DNA of 64,000 nucleotides, taken from assembly GCF_001613085.1 (NCBI RefSeq), contig NZ_BDBR01000031.1:1-64000 (forward strand), read 5' to 3'. The position numbers were made by a program, and so were the translations under genes. The notes beneath the pieces are model-generated. The model searched no databases, was not told where the DNA came from, and worked only from the letters and a program-made list of their open reading frames with translations. Source of the stretch: Nocardia salmonicida NBRC 13393. GTDB taxonomy: Bacteria; Actinomycetota; Actinomycetes; Mycobacteriales; Mycobacteriaceae. Shown piece after piece: positions 1-9,019 of this stretch (position 1 is its first letter; each line of letters begins with the position of its first letter).

Positions 1-1
1 C

Positions 2-655
<654 letters not shown>

Positions 656-718
656 GCGGTCGGCGACGCGGTCCCTCGTCACCATGGAGCGTGCCCGACC
701 TTGCCGAAAGGACACAGC

Positions 719-1402
719 ATGAGCGCGCCGGATGGACGTAGTCCGCGCGACACCGGGCATGCTGGAACGGTGGAGATACCAATATTCCCGCTGGGCGCGG
801 TGCTGCTACCCGGTGAGTCGCTGTCGTTGCAGATCTTCGAGCCGCGGTACGTAGCGCTGGTCGAGGACTGCACGGATGGGCGGCGGGAGCCGGAATTCGG
901 TGTCGTGCTGATCGCGCGCGGGCACGAGGTAGGAGGTGGTGAGGTGCGCACGGAGGTGGGCACCGTCGCCAGGATCACCGAGGTGATCGAACTGCCCGGT
1001 TCGCGATACCGGCTGCGCTGCAAGGGAACCGACCGCATCCGCGTCGAGAAGTGGCTCGACGACGCCCCGTATCCCCGGGCGGAAACCGAGCTCTGGCCGG
1101 ACGGCGCCGGTGCCGACGACGGCGAGTTGCTGGCGGGCTTGCGTGAACGCGCGGACCGTCTGCACACGCTGACGGCCCAGTTCGCGCGGCGCAACGGCAT
1201 CCGCAGGCCGCCGCCGTCGGCATCGCTGGACGATCTGTCCGACGATCCGACCACCCGCTCCTACGAGCTCGCCGCCCGCCTGCCGATCGGGCCGACCGAC
1301 CGCCAGTCGGCCCTGGCCGCCCCGGATGCATTCAGTCGGCTCGCGGCCCTGTCCACCTCCGTCGATGACGCGATCGCGATGATGGAGTTCCGCCTGCTGT
1401 GA
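719..1402 (+). CDS. LON peptidase substrate-binding domain protein
   Basis: A 227-residue cytoplasmic protein made mostly of the LON N-terminal (PUA-like) domain with no ATPase or protease domain. The diagnostic opening is IPIFPLGAVLLPGE followed by LQIFEPRYVALVEDC and EFGVVLI, as in stand-alone LON-domain proteins of actinobacteria whose role is not settled. I chose ATG 719 over the in-frame TTG at 701 because AAAGGA at 707-712 sits six bases before it. The C-terminal half is helical and less conserved. It is separate from the acs gene by 63 bases and converges with the following oxidoreductase gene, leaving only two bases between the stops. Confidence 0.8.
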   Translation: MSAPDGRSPRDTGHAGTVEIPIFPLGAVLLPGESLSLQIFEPRYVALVEDCTDGRREPEFGVVLIARGHEVGGGEVRTEVGTVARITEVIELPGSRYRLRCKGTDRIRVEKWLDDAPYPRAETELWPDGAGADDGELLAGLRERADRLHTLTAQFARRNGIRRPPPSASLDDLSDDPTTRSYELAARLPIGPTDRQSALAAPDAFSRLAALSTSVDDAIAMMEFRLL

Positions 1403-1404
1403 GG

Positions 1405-2388
1405 TCAGTCCGTCGACGCGACGGTGATCACGATTTTCGCCCGCGCGTGTTCGGTCTCCATGTACTCGATCGCGGCGGGCGTTTCGGCCAGCGGATAGGT
1501 CCGGTCGATTGCCGGGCGGAGCAGGCCCGACTCGATCAGTTCCCGCAGTTCGGTCAGCGACTCCGAAGTCTGCTCGGCCGTGGGAACCCGGATAGCGGGT
1601 TTCACGAACGGTCGCGCCAGCTGACCGCGCGCGAGCAGGCCGACCGGGCCGAACCAGCTGCCGCCGTCGAAGTTGCCGCCACCGGACAGCACCAGCGTGC
1701 CGGTGGGTTCGACCAGGTGCAGCAGTGCCCGCAGGGTCCGCGTTCCAGCCAGGTCGAGGACGGTGTCGTAGCGGCCGGTCACGGTGTCGCGGGTGTAGTC
1801 GACGACGTGCTCCGCGCCGAGCGAGCGCGCCGCCTCGACATTGCGGGTGCTGCACACCCCGGTGACCTGCGCGCCCCGTGCTCGGGCGATCTGGACCGCG
1901 AAGGTGCCGACCCCACCGGACGCGCCGATGATCAGCACACGCTCCCCCTCGCCGACGTGGCGCAGGCAGGTCAGGGCGGTATTGGCGGCCAACGGCACCG
2001 CCGCGGCTTCCTCGAAGCTCAGATTCGCCGGTTTCCGGTCGAGCAACGCCCGCGGCACCGCGATGTACTCCGCGAACGCACCGCTGACCGCCTCCCCGAA
2101 CACCTCCTCGCCTACGGCCAGGTCCGAGACACCGTCCCCCACCGCCTCGACGGTCCCCGCGAAATCCCCACCCTGCACCGGGTTCGTCGGCCCATGGCGA
2201 CCGAACACCGACCGATCCATCCACCGCGCGATCTTCGGATCCCCCCGCATCACATGCCAATCCCGCGCGTTCACCGACGCGGCGCGCACCCGAACCAGCA
2301 CCTCACCCGCGCCCACCGACGGCCGCTCGACCTCCACCGCCGCCAACATCGCCGCTGACCCGTATACCTGCTGCGCAATCGCCCTCAC
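1405..2388 (-). CDS. NADP-dependent MDR-family oxidoreductase (quinone oxidoreductase-like)
   Basis: A 327-residue medium-chain dehydrogenase/reductase. The N-terminal GroES-like fold carries GDFAGTVEAVGDGVSDL, and the Rossmann fold carries the NADPH motif GASGGVGTFAVQIARARGA near residue 155. I see no cysteine-rich structural zinc loop, which places it with zinc-free quinone oxidoreductases and enoyl reductases rather than alcohol dehydrogenases. The protein starts at a GTG (2388-2386, protein MRAIAQQVYG). Substrate is unknown; such proteins reduce quinones or activated double bonds. No operon partner: it converges with the LON-domain gene and is followed upstream by a 243-base non-coding stretch. 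Confidence 0.82.
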   Translation of the reverse strand: MRAIAQQVYGSAAMLAAVEVERPSVGAGEVLVRVRAASVNARDWHVMRGDPKIARWMDRSVFGRHGPTNPVQGGDFAGTVEAVGDGVSDLAVGEEVFGEAVSGAFAEYIAVPRALLDRKPANLSFEEAAAVPLAANTALTCLRHVGEGERVLIIGASGGVGTFAVQIARARGAQVTGVCSTRNVEAARSLGAEHVVDYTRDTVTGRYDTVLDLAGTRTLRALLHLVEPTGTLVLSGGGNFDGGSWFGPVGLLARGQLARPFVKPAIRVPTAEQTSESLTELRELIESGLLRPAIDRTYPLAETPAAIEYMETEHARAKIVITVASTD

Positions 2389-2631
2389 ACCGAGAACGCT
2401 AGGCTCCCCCGACCGCCCACCACATCAGGGAATCCCCCGATCTACCCGGAGATTTCACGCCGGGTCGGCACTACCCGGCGAGGCACCGGCCGCTGGGGCG
2501 AACCGGGTACCTACGCGTCGAACAACGCCTGTAATCGGGTTCGGTCGAACCGGGAGGGGATGTCCGACGTTGACAGGGGAAGAGCCGGTCGGCGGACCGG
2601 TGGGGGTATCGACTGAATCGGAGAACGAGCG

Positions 2632-3054
2632 ATGACCATCAACGATTTCTCGCTGAACCGGCGCGCTGTTGTCGTCGGCACGGGCGTGTTGGCCGCCGCG
2701 GCGACGCTGACCGCGTGCGGCGCCGCCGAGATGGGCGACGCGGCACCCGTGGCGCCGCCCGGGCCCGGGGCACCCGCCAGTGCGCTGGTCAAGGTGGCGG
2801 ATGTCCCGGTGGGCGGCGGGGTGATCGTCGGCGACACGGTGGTCACCCAGCCGACCCCGGGCAACTTCGTCGGGCTGTCGTCGACCTGCACGCATGCCGG
2901 GTGCAAGGTCGCGACCGTGGCCGATGGCACGATCAACTGCCCGTGCCACGGCAGCCGATTCGGGCTCGACGGCGCCGTGCGTGGCGGGCCGGCCACGAAG
3001 CCGCTGGCCGCCGAACCCGTTCGCGTCGAGGGAGACTCGATCGTTCCCGCGTGA
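2632..3054 (+). CDS. Tat-exported Rieske [2Fe-2S] lipoprotein
   Basis: A 140-residue protein with a twin-arginine start (NRR at 9-11), a hydrophobic stretch and a lipobox LTAC ending at Cys29, so it should be exported folded and anchored outside the membrane. The Rieske domain is complete: CTHAGC (86-91) and CPCHGS (103-108). By family precedent Cys86, His88, Cys103 and His106 hold the cluster and Cys91-Cys105 form the disulfide. It is a small stand-alone Rieske protein, not a cytochrome bc1 subunit. The start ATG has GGAGAA ahead of it. The gene ends eight bases from the convergent VOC gene. Electron partner unknown. Confidence 0.88.
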   Translation: MTINDFSLNRRAVVVGTGVLAAAATLTACGAAEMGDAAPVAPPGPGAPASALVKVADVPVGGGVIVGDTVVTQPTPGNFVGLSSTCTHAGCKVATVADGTINCPCHGSRFGLDGAVRGGPATKPLAAEPVRVEGDSIVPA

Positions 3055-3062
3055 GCGGACGA

Positions 3063-3533
3063 TCAGCCGGCGGCCTCCATCATCTCGGACATGCGCCGTT
3101 CCATTTCTTCCGGCGAGACGTCTTCGATGTGGGTGGCCACCGTCCAGCGGTGACCCCACGGATCTTCGAAGGCGCCGCTGCGGTCACCGTAGAACTGGTC
3201 GGTCATGGGGGTGGTCGCGGTGGCGCCCGCGGTGAGCGCCGCGGCGAAGGCGGCGTCGGCGTCGGCGACGTAGACCATCAGGTTCACCGGGGAGCCCCCG
3301 ACGGACTTCGGGTCGACGAAGCCGATCTCGGGGACCGGGTCGCCGACCATGAGTACCGAGTCGCCGACGAGCAGTTCACTGTGGACGACGGTGCCACCCG
3401 GCCCGTCCATCTTCATGCGCACGGTCGCGCCGAAGATCGCGGTATAGAAGTCGATCGCGGCGGCCGCTCCCGCGCACGCCAGCCCGGGACAGATCCGCGG
3501 ATAACCGTCAGGAAAGGGGGAAACATCAGACAT
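3063..3533 (-). CDS. VOC-superfamily (glyoxalase/PhnB-like) protein
   Basis: A 156-residue cytoplasmic protein of the vicinal oxygen chelate fold. The PhnB-like signature is clear: an early CPGLACAGAAAAIDFYTAIFG-type segment with the AIDFYTAIFGA stretch, a middle VHSELLVGDSVLMVGD, the EDPWGHRWTVATHIEDVS segment near the end, and a tail EEMERRMSEMMEA that is typical of this subgroup. Members of the subgroup have no agreed function; some bind metals or small ligands, others are resistance or epimerase proteins. Transcribed away from the LLM gene across a 191-base gap that holds the KstR-like boxes, but on the opposite strand and converging with the Rieske gene. Confidence 0.8.
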   Translation of the reverse strand: MSDVSPFPDGYPRICPGLACAGAAAAIDFYTAIFGATVRMKMDGPGGTVVHSELLVGDSVLMVGDPVPEIGFVDPKSVGGSPVNLMVYVADADAAFAAALTAGATATTPMTDQFYGDRSGAFEDPWGHRWTVATHIEDVSPEEMERRMSEMMEAAG

Positions 3534-3641
3534 CGGATACCTCCGTGTCGAGAGTGATGCTCGGACCGAACCAGCGTATTCCCCTCGCCTGATCGGGGAA
3601 AGGCCATCACCCGTTCGGCCGTCCCTCGAGATCAGGACTAG

Positions 3642-3694
3642 TAGAACTGGTTCTACTCATGTAGAACTGGGTTCAGGTTGTAGAACTTGTTTCA
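3642..3694. promoter_or_regulatory. Pair of KstR-like operators upstream of LLM gene
   Basis: Two sites match the KstR consensus TNNAACNNGTTNNA: TAGAACTGGTTCTA at 3642-3655, which is part of an 18-base inverted repeat, and TAGAACTTGTTTCA at 3681-3694. Between them at 3662-3675 lies TAGAACTGGGTTCA, the same half-sites with one extra central base. KstR is the TetR-family repressor of sterol side-chain and ring catabolism in mycobacteria and relatives. The LLM start codon follows 30 bases after the second site. The consensus match is seen directly; the regulator is inferred. Confidence 0.65.
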
Positions 3695-3724
3695 GTTTTG
3701 CTGTCGAAGTCGGAGGGCCGGGAC

Positions 3725-4573
3725 GTGCGCTACGGGGTTGTGTTGTTCACCAGTGACCGGGGCATCACGCCCGCCGATGCGGCCAAGGCCGCCGAGGACG
3801 CCGGATTCGACGCGTTCTACGTCCCCGAGCACACCCATATCCCGGTCGTGCGCGCTGCGGCCCACCCGCAGACCGGGGACTCCTCGCTCCCCGACGACCG
3901 GTACCTGCGCACCCTCGACCCGTGGGTCGCGTTGGCCACCGCCGCCGCGGTCACCGAGCGGATCACGTTGTCGACGGCGGTGGCGCTGCCCGCCGAGCAC
4001 CATCCGATCACCCTCGCCAAGACCATCGCCTCCCTGGATCACCTGTCCGGTGGCCGGGTGGAGCTGGGTGTCGGATTCGGGTGGAACACCGACGAACTCG
4101 CCCATCACGGCGTTCCCGCGAACAAGCGACGCACGGTGTTGCGCGAGAACCTCGACGCGATGCGGGCACTGTGGTCGCAGGAGGAAGCCGAGTTCTCCGG
4201 CGACTTCGTGAAGTTCGGAGCGAGCTGGTCTTGGCCCAAGCCGGTGCGCGCCGGGGTCCCGGTGCTGCTCGGCGCGGGCGGTACCGAGAAATCGTTCGGT
4301 TGGCTCGCGGCCAACGCGGACGGTTGGATCACCACCCCGACCGAAGGCGACCTCGGTGCCAAAGTCGAACTGCTGCACCGTGTCTGGAAGGACGCGGGTC
4401 GCGACGGTACCCCACGGGTGATCGCGCTGGCGGGTCGTCACGACGGCGAGCAACTCGCTCGCTGGGCCGACCTCGGCGTCACCGAGGTCGTCTTCGGCCT
4501 TCCCGACAAGAGCTCCGACGACGTCCGTGGCTATCTCGGCCACCTCGGCGGGAAACTCGCCGTCTCGGCGTGA
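3725..4573 (+). CDS. LLM-class F420-dependent oxidoreductase
   Basis: A 282-residue luciferase-like TIM-barrel protein of the subgroup that uses cofactor F420. It begins MRYGVVLFTSDRG, continues with AAKAAEDAGFDAFYVPEHTHIP, and has the family's LAKTIASLDHLSGGRVELGVGFGW segment around residue 100 and the later PVLLGAGGTEKSFGWLAANADGWI segment. I chose GTG 3725 because GGAGGG at 3712-3717 is well spaced; a longer TTG start at 3698 would cover the second KstR-like box. The two upstream KstR-type operators suggest a role in steroid or lipid catabolism. It is monocistronic and converges with the lipoprotein gene at 4587. Confidence 0.82.
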   Translation: MRYGVVLFTSDRGITPADAAKAAEDAGFDAFYVPEHTHIPVVRAAAHPQTGDSSLPDDRYLRTLDPWVALATAAAVTERITLSTAVALPAEHHPITLAKTIASLDHLSGGRVELGVGFGWNTDELAHHGVPANKRRTVLRENLDAMRALWSQEEAEFSGDFVKFGASWSWPKPVRAGVPVLLGAGGTEKSFGWLAANADGWITTPTEGDLGAKVELLHRVWKDAGRDGTPRVIALAGRHDGEQLARWADLGVTEVVFGLPDKSSDDVRGYLGHLGGKLAVSA

Positions 4574-4586
4574 GTCCGAACCGGTT

Positions 4587-5303
4587 TCAGCCGCGGAGCT
4601 TGCGCACCTGCGCCGCGGTGAGATCGGAGAGCACGCCGGGGTCGACGACTTCCGGCGCGGTGACGACCACCTGAACCAGCGTGTTGCCCACCTGGACCAG
4701 CGATGTCGCCGAGGTGAGGGTGAGCCCGTCGCTCGTCGCGGTCAGGGTGAACGCCGAGCGGGCGTCGCCCACGGGCGGCTGCGCGAGCGCGCTGGTTCGA
4801 TACTCGATCCGCACTCCCGCGTCGTCACCGGAGTAGCTGGTACAGCGCCGGGGCTGGGCCTGGAGCGCGTCGAAGGCCGGAGCCAGCGCCGCGTCCGGGT
4901 AGCTCGCGGCGTCGATGTCGATGGTGGCGAAGCTGGGCCCCGCGAACTGCACCGACGCGGCCGCGGCCGACCCCGGCCACTGCTGCGCGATCGGCGAGAG
5001 CAGACGCCCGCAGTCCGGCGGATCCGTCGGCGCCGCAGGCGGTACCGCGGGCTCGGCGGCGTCACCGCGCGGCGGCACCACCGCGAAATCACCGGGCAGA
5101 TCCGTAGCGGCGAGCAGACCGGCCGACAACTGCGCCGCATCGCGAACGACAGCGCCGGTTCCGGGGGCGGCCGTGACGGGGGCGGAGAACGGACCCGATC
5201 CCGGCGAATCCGCCGCGTCGTCGGACCCACAGCCCGCGACCGCGGCCAACCCGACACATGCCGAAACAGCCGCGCCGACGCGCAGCGCACCTGCTCGCAT
5301 CAT
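4587..5303 (-). CDS. Lipoprotein of unknown function
   Basis: A 238-residue exported lipoprotein: a hydrophobic leader ending in the lipobox VAGC at Cys25, then an Asp/Ser/Gly/Pro-rich linker and a soluble domain with scattered cysteines (PDCGRLL, RRCTSYS). The overall plan resembles the extracytoplasmic sensor-like lipoproteins of mycobacteria and Nocardia, in which paired cysteines form disulfides, but I do not recognise the family with certainty. Its ATG overlaps the stop of the upstream lipoprotein gene by four bases (ATGA), so the two are translationally coupled. No catalytic motif is visible. Confidence 0.75.
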   Translation of the reverse strand: MMRAGALRVGAAVSACVGLAAVAGCGSDDAADSPGSGPFSAPVTAAPGTGAVVRDAAQLSAGLLAATDLPGDFAVVPPRGDAAEPAVPPAAPTDPPDCGRLLSPIAQQWPGSAAAASVQFAGPSFATIDIDAASYPDAALAPAFDALQAQPRRCTSYSGDDAGVRIEYRTSALAQPPVGDARSAFTLTATSDGLTLTSATSLVQVGNTLVQVVVTAPEVVDPGVLSDLTAAQVRKLRG

Positions 5304-6253
5304 TCCGTCCAGGAAACGCGGGTCGACTGCGTCTGCACCAGGGTGCTCACGCTGCGCGCGTCCCGATAGGTCTGCTGGCCACCGATCTCGATGGAACCCG
5401 AAACCGGCAGCGGCATACCGAGATCGATGGTGATCGAGCCGACGCCTTCCATCACGTAGCCGTCGATGTCGAGCTCACCCGCGTCGTTGGGCAGCTCCCA
5501 CACAGTGTCGGTGGGCGTCTGATTCACCTGCAGATCGATGGTGAGCCGGTCGCCCTCCCGGCTGGTGAGCGTGGCCGTGGTGATCTGGTCCAGGGTGACC
5601 CCGCCGGTGATCGTCTGGTGCACCGTCCACACCGCACCGACCCCGACAGGCTGGTCCGGGAACGCGATCGACTGATACACAGCCTGGTAGAAGGCCTGTT
5701 CGAGCGCGGCCCGCGCGGTATTCGGGGTATCCGGCGACGGGGCCATGCGCAGCTCGGTGATCGCGCCGAAGTCGCTCATCCCCAAACCGGCGTGTGAACC
5801 GTCGGCGGAAGTGAACGCCTTGTTGAGCGCGGGGTCGGGGGTGGTGACCGCGCCGACGGTGAGGTCGACGCCATCGCTGCCCGCGCGTGCGGTCATCGGG
5901 ATGGTCAGCGCGGCGGGCGAGAAGTCGCGGGAGGGCTGATCGTTGACCTGCTGCTGGATCCGGTAGTCGGTGCGCAGCGTCACTTCCTGGGTAGTGCCCG
6001 TGGCATAGCGCGGCCGCAGCAGATCGCGCGGCTCCTCGCCGGGCGAGACCATCGTGGTGACCGCGGCCGAGATCGGCACGGTGACTTCCTTGCCGATGCC
6101 GAGCGGCTCGGTGCCGTCCACCTCCGCGGCAGGGGCCGAGCGGTCGGCACACCCGGCGCCGAAGGTCGCGAACCCGAGCACGAGCGCCACCAGTAACACC
6201 CCGGGGCGCGCGATGCGGGGTACGCGAGATCTAGACAACACCGTCACAGCCAT
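5300..6253 (-). CDS. Lipoprotein, DUF6263-like
   Basis: A 317-residue lipoprotein. I start it at ATG 6253 (MAVTVLSRSRV), which gives a positively charged leader, a hydrophobic core and a lipobox ending in GAGC at Cys35. The mature part has repeated beta-rich segments, including YATGTTQEVTLRTDYRIQQQ, VGVGAVWTVHQTI and a C-terminal GSIEIGGQQTYRDA. These resemble proteins of the DUF6263 type, a call made from memory and not tested. A much longer open frame extends upstream, but it runs antisense through lspA and the pseudouridine synthase gene and is a shadow. It is the first gene of a two-lipoprotein operon divergent from lspA. Confidence 0.75.
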   Translation of the reverse strand: MAVTVLSRSRVPRIARPGVLLVALVLGFATFGAGCADRSAPAAEVDGTEPLGIGKEVTVPISAAVTTMVSPGEEPRDLLRPRYATGTTQEVTLRTDYRIQQQVNDQPSRDFSPAALTIPMTARAGSDGVDLTVGAVTTPDPALNKAFTSADGSHAGLGMSDFGAITELRMAPSPDTPNTARAALEQAFYQAVYQSIAFPDQPVGVGAVWTVHQTITGGVTLDQITTATLTSREGDRLTIDLQVNQTPTDTVWELPNDAGELDIDGYVMEGVGSITIDLGMPLPVSGSIEIGGQQTYRDARSVSTLVQTQSTRVSWTE

Positions 6254-6338
6254 CAGGGTACGACCGCTTCCTGAGTAACACCTGGGACTCCTCGGCACCG
6301 CGGCGCAGGCCAGATCACCACTAGGGAATGATGGACGC

Positions 6339-6956
6339 GTGAGTGAAGACCGGCCCACCGACAACGCTGCCGTCCCCGAGACCGGCGACGACTCAGCCAC
6401 CCCCTCGGCCGCTGCCACACCAGAGGCCGCCGAGACGGCGAAACCCGCTGGTCGCCGCCGTTTGACGACGCTGCTGATCATCGCCGTCGTCCTGTTCGGG
6501 CTCGACCTGCTGACCAAATGCCTCGCGGTCGCCTTCATCGACCCGGGCGAATCGGTGCCGATCATCGGCGATTTCGCGCGGTTCACCCTGGTGCGCAACC
6601 CGGGCGCGGCGTTCTCGATGGCGACCGGCATGACCTGGCTGCTCACCCTGATCGCCGCCGCGGTGGTGATCGGCGTGATCCGGATCGGGCGCACCCTGCG
6701 TTCGCTGTGGTGGGCCATCGGCCTCGGCATGGTGCTGGGTGGGGCGCTGGGCAACCTGGTCGACCGGATCTTCCGATACCCAGGCCCGCTGCAGGGCCAT
6801 GTGGTCGACTTCGTCGCCGTCGGCTGGTGGCCGGTCTTCAACGTCGCCGACTCGGCCATCGTGTGCGGGGCGATCCTGCTGGTCGCGCTCACCGTGTTCG
6901 GTTTCGAACCGGACGGCACCCGCAGCGGTCGCAAACACACCGAGGAGACCGTATGA
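6339..6956 (+). CDS. lspA: Lipoprotein signal peptidase (signal peptidase II)
   Basis: The 205-residue membrane aspartyl protease that cuts the signal peptide from diacylated prolipoproteins. A 40-residue Ala/Pro/Thr-rich cytoplasmic tail, common in actinobacteria, precedes four membrane segments (near 46-68, 96-112, 115-133 and 175-192). The conserved blocks are VRNPGAAF near residue 85, GNLVDRIF with the first catalytic Asp, and VFNVADSAI with the second. Start is GTG 6339. The stop overlaps the ATG of the RluA-family gene by ATGA, the same lspA-rluD-type coupling seen in mycobacteria and many other bacteria. Divergent to it lie two lipoprotein genes, its own type of substrate. Confidence 0.95.
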   Translation: MSEDRPTDNAAVPETGDDSATPSAAATPEAAETAKPAGRRRLTTLLIIAVVLFGLDLLTKCLAVAFIDPGESVPIIGDFARFTLVRNPGAAFSMATGMTWLLTLIAAAVVIGVIRIGRTLRSLWWAIGLGMVLGGALGNLVDRIFRYPGPLQGHVVDFVAVGWWPVFNVADSAIVCGAILLVALTVFGFEPDGTRSGRKHTEETV

Positions 6957-7879
6957 GAGAAACCAGAACAATGCCCGTCCCCGATGGACTCGACGGGATG
7001 CGGGTGGACGCGGGGCTCGCCCGCCTGCTCGGCCTCTCGCGGACCGCGGTCGTGGCGCTGACCGAGGACGGCTCGGTGCAGATCGACGGGGTCGCCGCGG
7101 GTAAGTCCGACCGGCTCACCGCGGGCGCGTGGCTGGAAGTGATCTTCCCCGAACCCAAGCGCGAACTGACGGTCGAGGCCGCCCCGGTCGACGGGATGAA
7201 CATTCTCTACGCCGACGACGACATCGTCGCCGTGGACAAGCCGATCGGCGTCGCCGCGCACTCCGGTGTCGGCTGGACCGGACCGACCGTGGTCGGCGGC
7301 CTGGCGGCGATGGGTTATCGCATCTCCACCTCGGGCGCGCACGAACGACAGGGCATCGTGCACCGGCTCGACGTGGGCACCTCCGGTGTGATGGTGGTGG
7401 CACAATCCGAACACGCGTACACGATGCTCAAGCGCGCCTTCAAGGAACGCACGGTCGACAAGCAATACCATGCACTCGTGCAGGGACACCCCGATCCGAG
7501 CAGCGGCACCATCGACGCGCCGATCGGGCGCGCGCGCGGTAATGCCTGGAAGTTCGCGGTGACCGGCGACGGCAGGCCGAGTGTCACCCATTACGACACC
7601 ATCGAGGCGTTCCAGGCGGCCAGTCTGCTCGACGTCCACCTCGAAACCGGCCGCACGCACCAGATCCGGGTGCACTTCTCGGCGGTGCGCCACCCCTGCG
7701 CGGGTGACCTCACCTACGGCGCCGACCCGACGCTGGCCAAACGCCTCGGCCTGGAACGGCAGTGGCTGCACGCGCGTCAGCTCGGCTTCCATCATCCCGC
7801 TGACGGGCGCTGGCTCGAGATCACCAGCGAGTACCCCGCCGACCTAGCGGGCGCCCTGGACGTATTACGCAATGCCTGA
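6953..7879 (+). CDS. RluA-family 23S rRNA pseudouridine synthase
   Basis: A 308-residue enzyme that isomerises specific uridines to pseudouridine, most probably in large-subunit rRNA. An N-terminal S4 RNA-binding domain (about 14-70, with GMRVDAGLARLLGLSRT) is followed by the catalytic domain. The RluA/RluD signature GIVHRLDVGTSGVMVVA near residue 140 holds the catalytic Asp, and ETGRTHQIRVHF is the second conserved block. The start ATG 6953 overlaps the lspA stop. A longer frame reaches back into lspA but is antisense-free shadow coding of lspA in another frame. It overlaps the following gene by eight bases, so the three genes form one operon. Confidence 0.92.
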   Translation: MRETRTMPVPDGLDGMRVDAGLARLLGLSRTAVVALTEDGSVQIDGVAAGKSDRLTAGAWLEVIFPEPKRELTVEAAPVDGMNILYADDDIVAVDKPIGVAAHSGVGWTGPTVVGGLAAMGYRISTSGAHERQGIVHRLDVGTSGVMVVAQSEHAYTMLKRAFKERTVDKQYHALVQGHPDPSSGTIDAPIGRARGNAWKFAVTGDGRPSVTHYDTIEAFQAASLLDVHLETGRTHQIRVHFSAVRHPCAGDLTYGADPTLAKRLGLERQWLHARQLGFHHPADGRWLEITSEYPADLAGALDVLRNA

Positions 7880-8711
7880 CGACCCGCGGTCGTCCGAACC
7901 GGCGCCGGACACGGCGCCGGACGACCGCGGGGAACCGCCCGCCGAACCAGCGGGAGCACCGGTGGACGACAGCGCACCCACCTCCTCGGAAACGCTCGGG
8001 AACATGCCCGCCGAGCCGGGATCACAGGCCGACGACGGCGATTCGGACGACCGACGACACTCCCTACGCAATGCCGTCATCTACGGGATCGCGACGATCG
8101 GTGCGGTGATCCTGCTGGTCGTCGCGTTCCGCGAGCCGCCGCCCGCGTCGGCGGTGGCGACCGACCGGCTCGGACCCGCACCCGGCGAGCAGGTTCAGCA
8201 CTACCTCGACGACGCGCGGGCCTCGCTCGGCGGTGACGACGCCGACCAGCACTGGGCGCTGGTGTCGTTCTCCGAATACCTGACGCCCCAACAGATTCCG
8301 GCTACGGCCGAAGGGTTGCGGATCTCCGGGGTGATCCAGCACGTGCCGGTCGATCGGGTGCAGACACCGGTGATCACGGTCGCCACTGCGGCCGGCGACG
8401 AGCCCGCGGTGAAATCCGGCGAGGCGGCAGCGGGTCTGGTCGCGGCACAACAGTTCCGCGATCAGCGCAGCGCCGAGATCGCCCATCTCACCGAGTCGCG
8501 CCTGCGCGCGGGCTGCGCGTGCACGGCGGGCGTCGTCGTGCGCGGCACGCTGCCCCAATTACGTGACCTCGCAACACGATCCGGAGTTCGGGCGGTGCAG
8601 GCGCTACCGGCCGACGCCGTAGCGGGCCGGTTCGCGGTGAGCCCGTTGCTGCCGGGCAGCACCGATACCGTCACCCCGAACCCCGACGACGGCCCGGTTC
8701 CGACCGAGTAG
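7872..8711 (+). CDS. Single-pass membrane protein of unknown function
   Basis: A 279-residue protein with a disordered, acidic and proline-rich cytoplasmic N-terminus (1-62), one membrane segment at about 68-86 (NAVIYGIATIGAVILLVVAF), and an external domain of about 190 residues. The external part contains LGPAPGEQVQHYLDDARASL, a central ALVSFSEYLTPQQI stretch and a CACTAGVVVRGTLPQL motif with two close cysteines. The same layout is common for proteins encoded beside lspA-rluD in Nocardia and Rhodococcus, but I do not recognise a characterised family. Eight-base overlap with the synthase gene implies coupled translation. Confidence 0.75.
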   Translation: MPDDPRSSEPAPDTAPDDRGEPPAEPAGAPVDDSAPTSSETLGNMPAEPGSQADDGDSDDRRHSLRNAVIYGIATIGAVILLVVAFREPPPASAVATDRLGPAPGEQVQHYLDDARASLGGDDADQHWALVSFSEYLTPQQIPATAEGLRISGVIQHVPVDRVQTPVITVATAAGDEPAVKSGEAAAGLVAAQQFRDQRSAEIAHLTESRLRAGCACTAGVVVRGTLPQLRDLATRSGVRAVQALPADAVAGRFAVSPLLPGSTDTVTPNPDDGPVPTE

Positions 8712-8727
8712 CACTCCGGTCGGCCAC

Positions 8728-8982
8728 CTACGGCCGATCGCCGGCACGGCGTGAATCGGCCAGCTCCCACAGCGTGCGTGCCCGGTCCACATCGCCGGCC
8801 TGGTCGTAGGCATCCGCCATCACTTCGAGCGCACCGGCATCGAGCCGGTCGACAGCCACGATGAGATCGGAAAAAAGATCGTCCAGTTCGTCGGGGGTCA
8901 CCGGGTGGTCCCGAGACGGCGCGACAGCGTTACCTCCATAACCGGCAAAGGTACTCCAACACCGAATGTCGGTCCGGCACAA
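8728..8982 (-). CDS. Small hypothetical protein, helical
   Basis: An 84-codon frame whose second half is strongly acidic and helical (PDELDDLFSDLIVAVDRLDAG and MADAYDQAGDVDRARTLWELA), looking like a single TPR-type hairpin. The start is unclear: ATG 8982 gives the longest protein, but a GTG about 90 bases downstream, just before TPDELDD, removes the cysteine-rich N-terminus that does not look conserved. A good GGAGGT exists inside the frame near 8935 without a well-placed start. It lies between the convergent membrane-protein gene and the P-type ATPase gene, 37 bases downstream of the latter, and may be its operon partner. Confidence 0.5.
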   Translation of the reverse strand: MCRTDIRCWSTFAGYGGNAVAPSRDHPVTPDELDDLFSDLIVAVDRLDAGALEVMADAYDQAGDVDRARTLWELADSRRAGDRP

Positions 8983-9019
8983 GGGTTCTGGAATCGGTTA
9001 CGGCAGGGTCAGCTACTCC

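Noticed and set aside
6254..7795. Upstream extension of the lipoprotein gene at 5300 to 831 residues
   Set aside because: It would run antisense through lspA and the pseudouridine synthase gene and would bury the signal peptide inside the protein.
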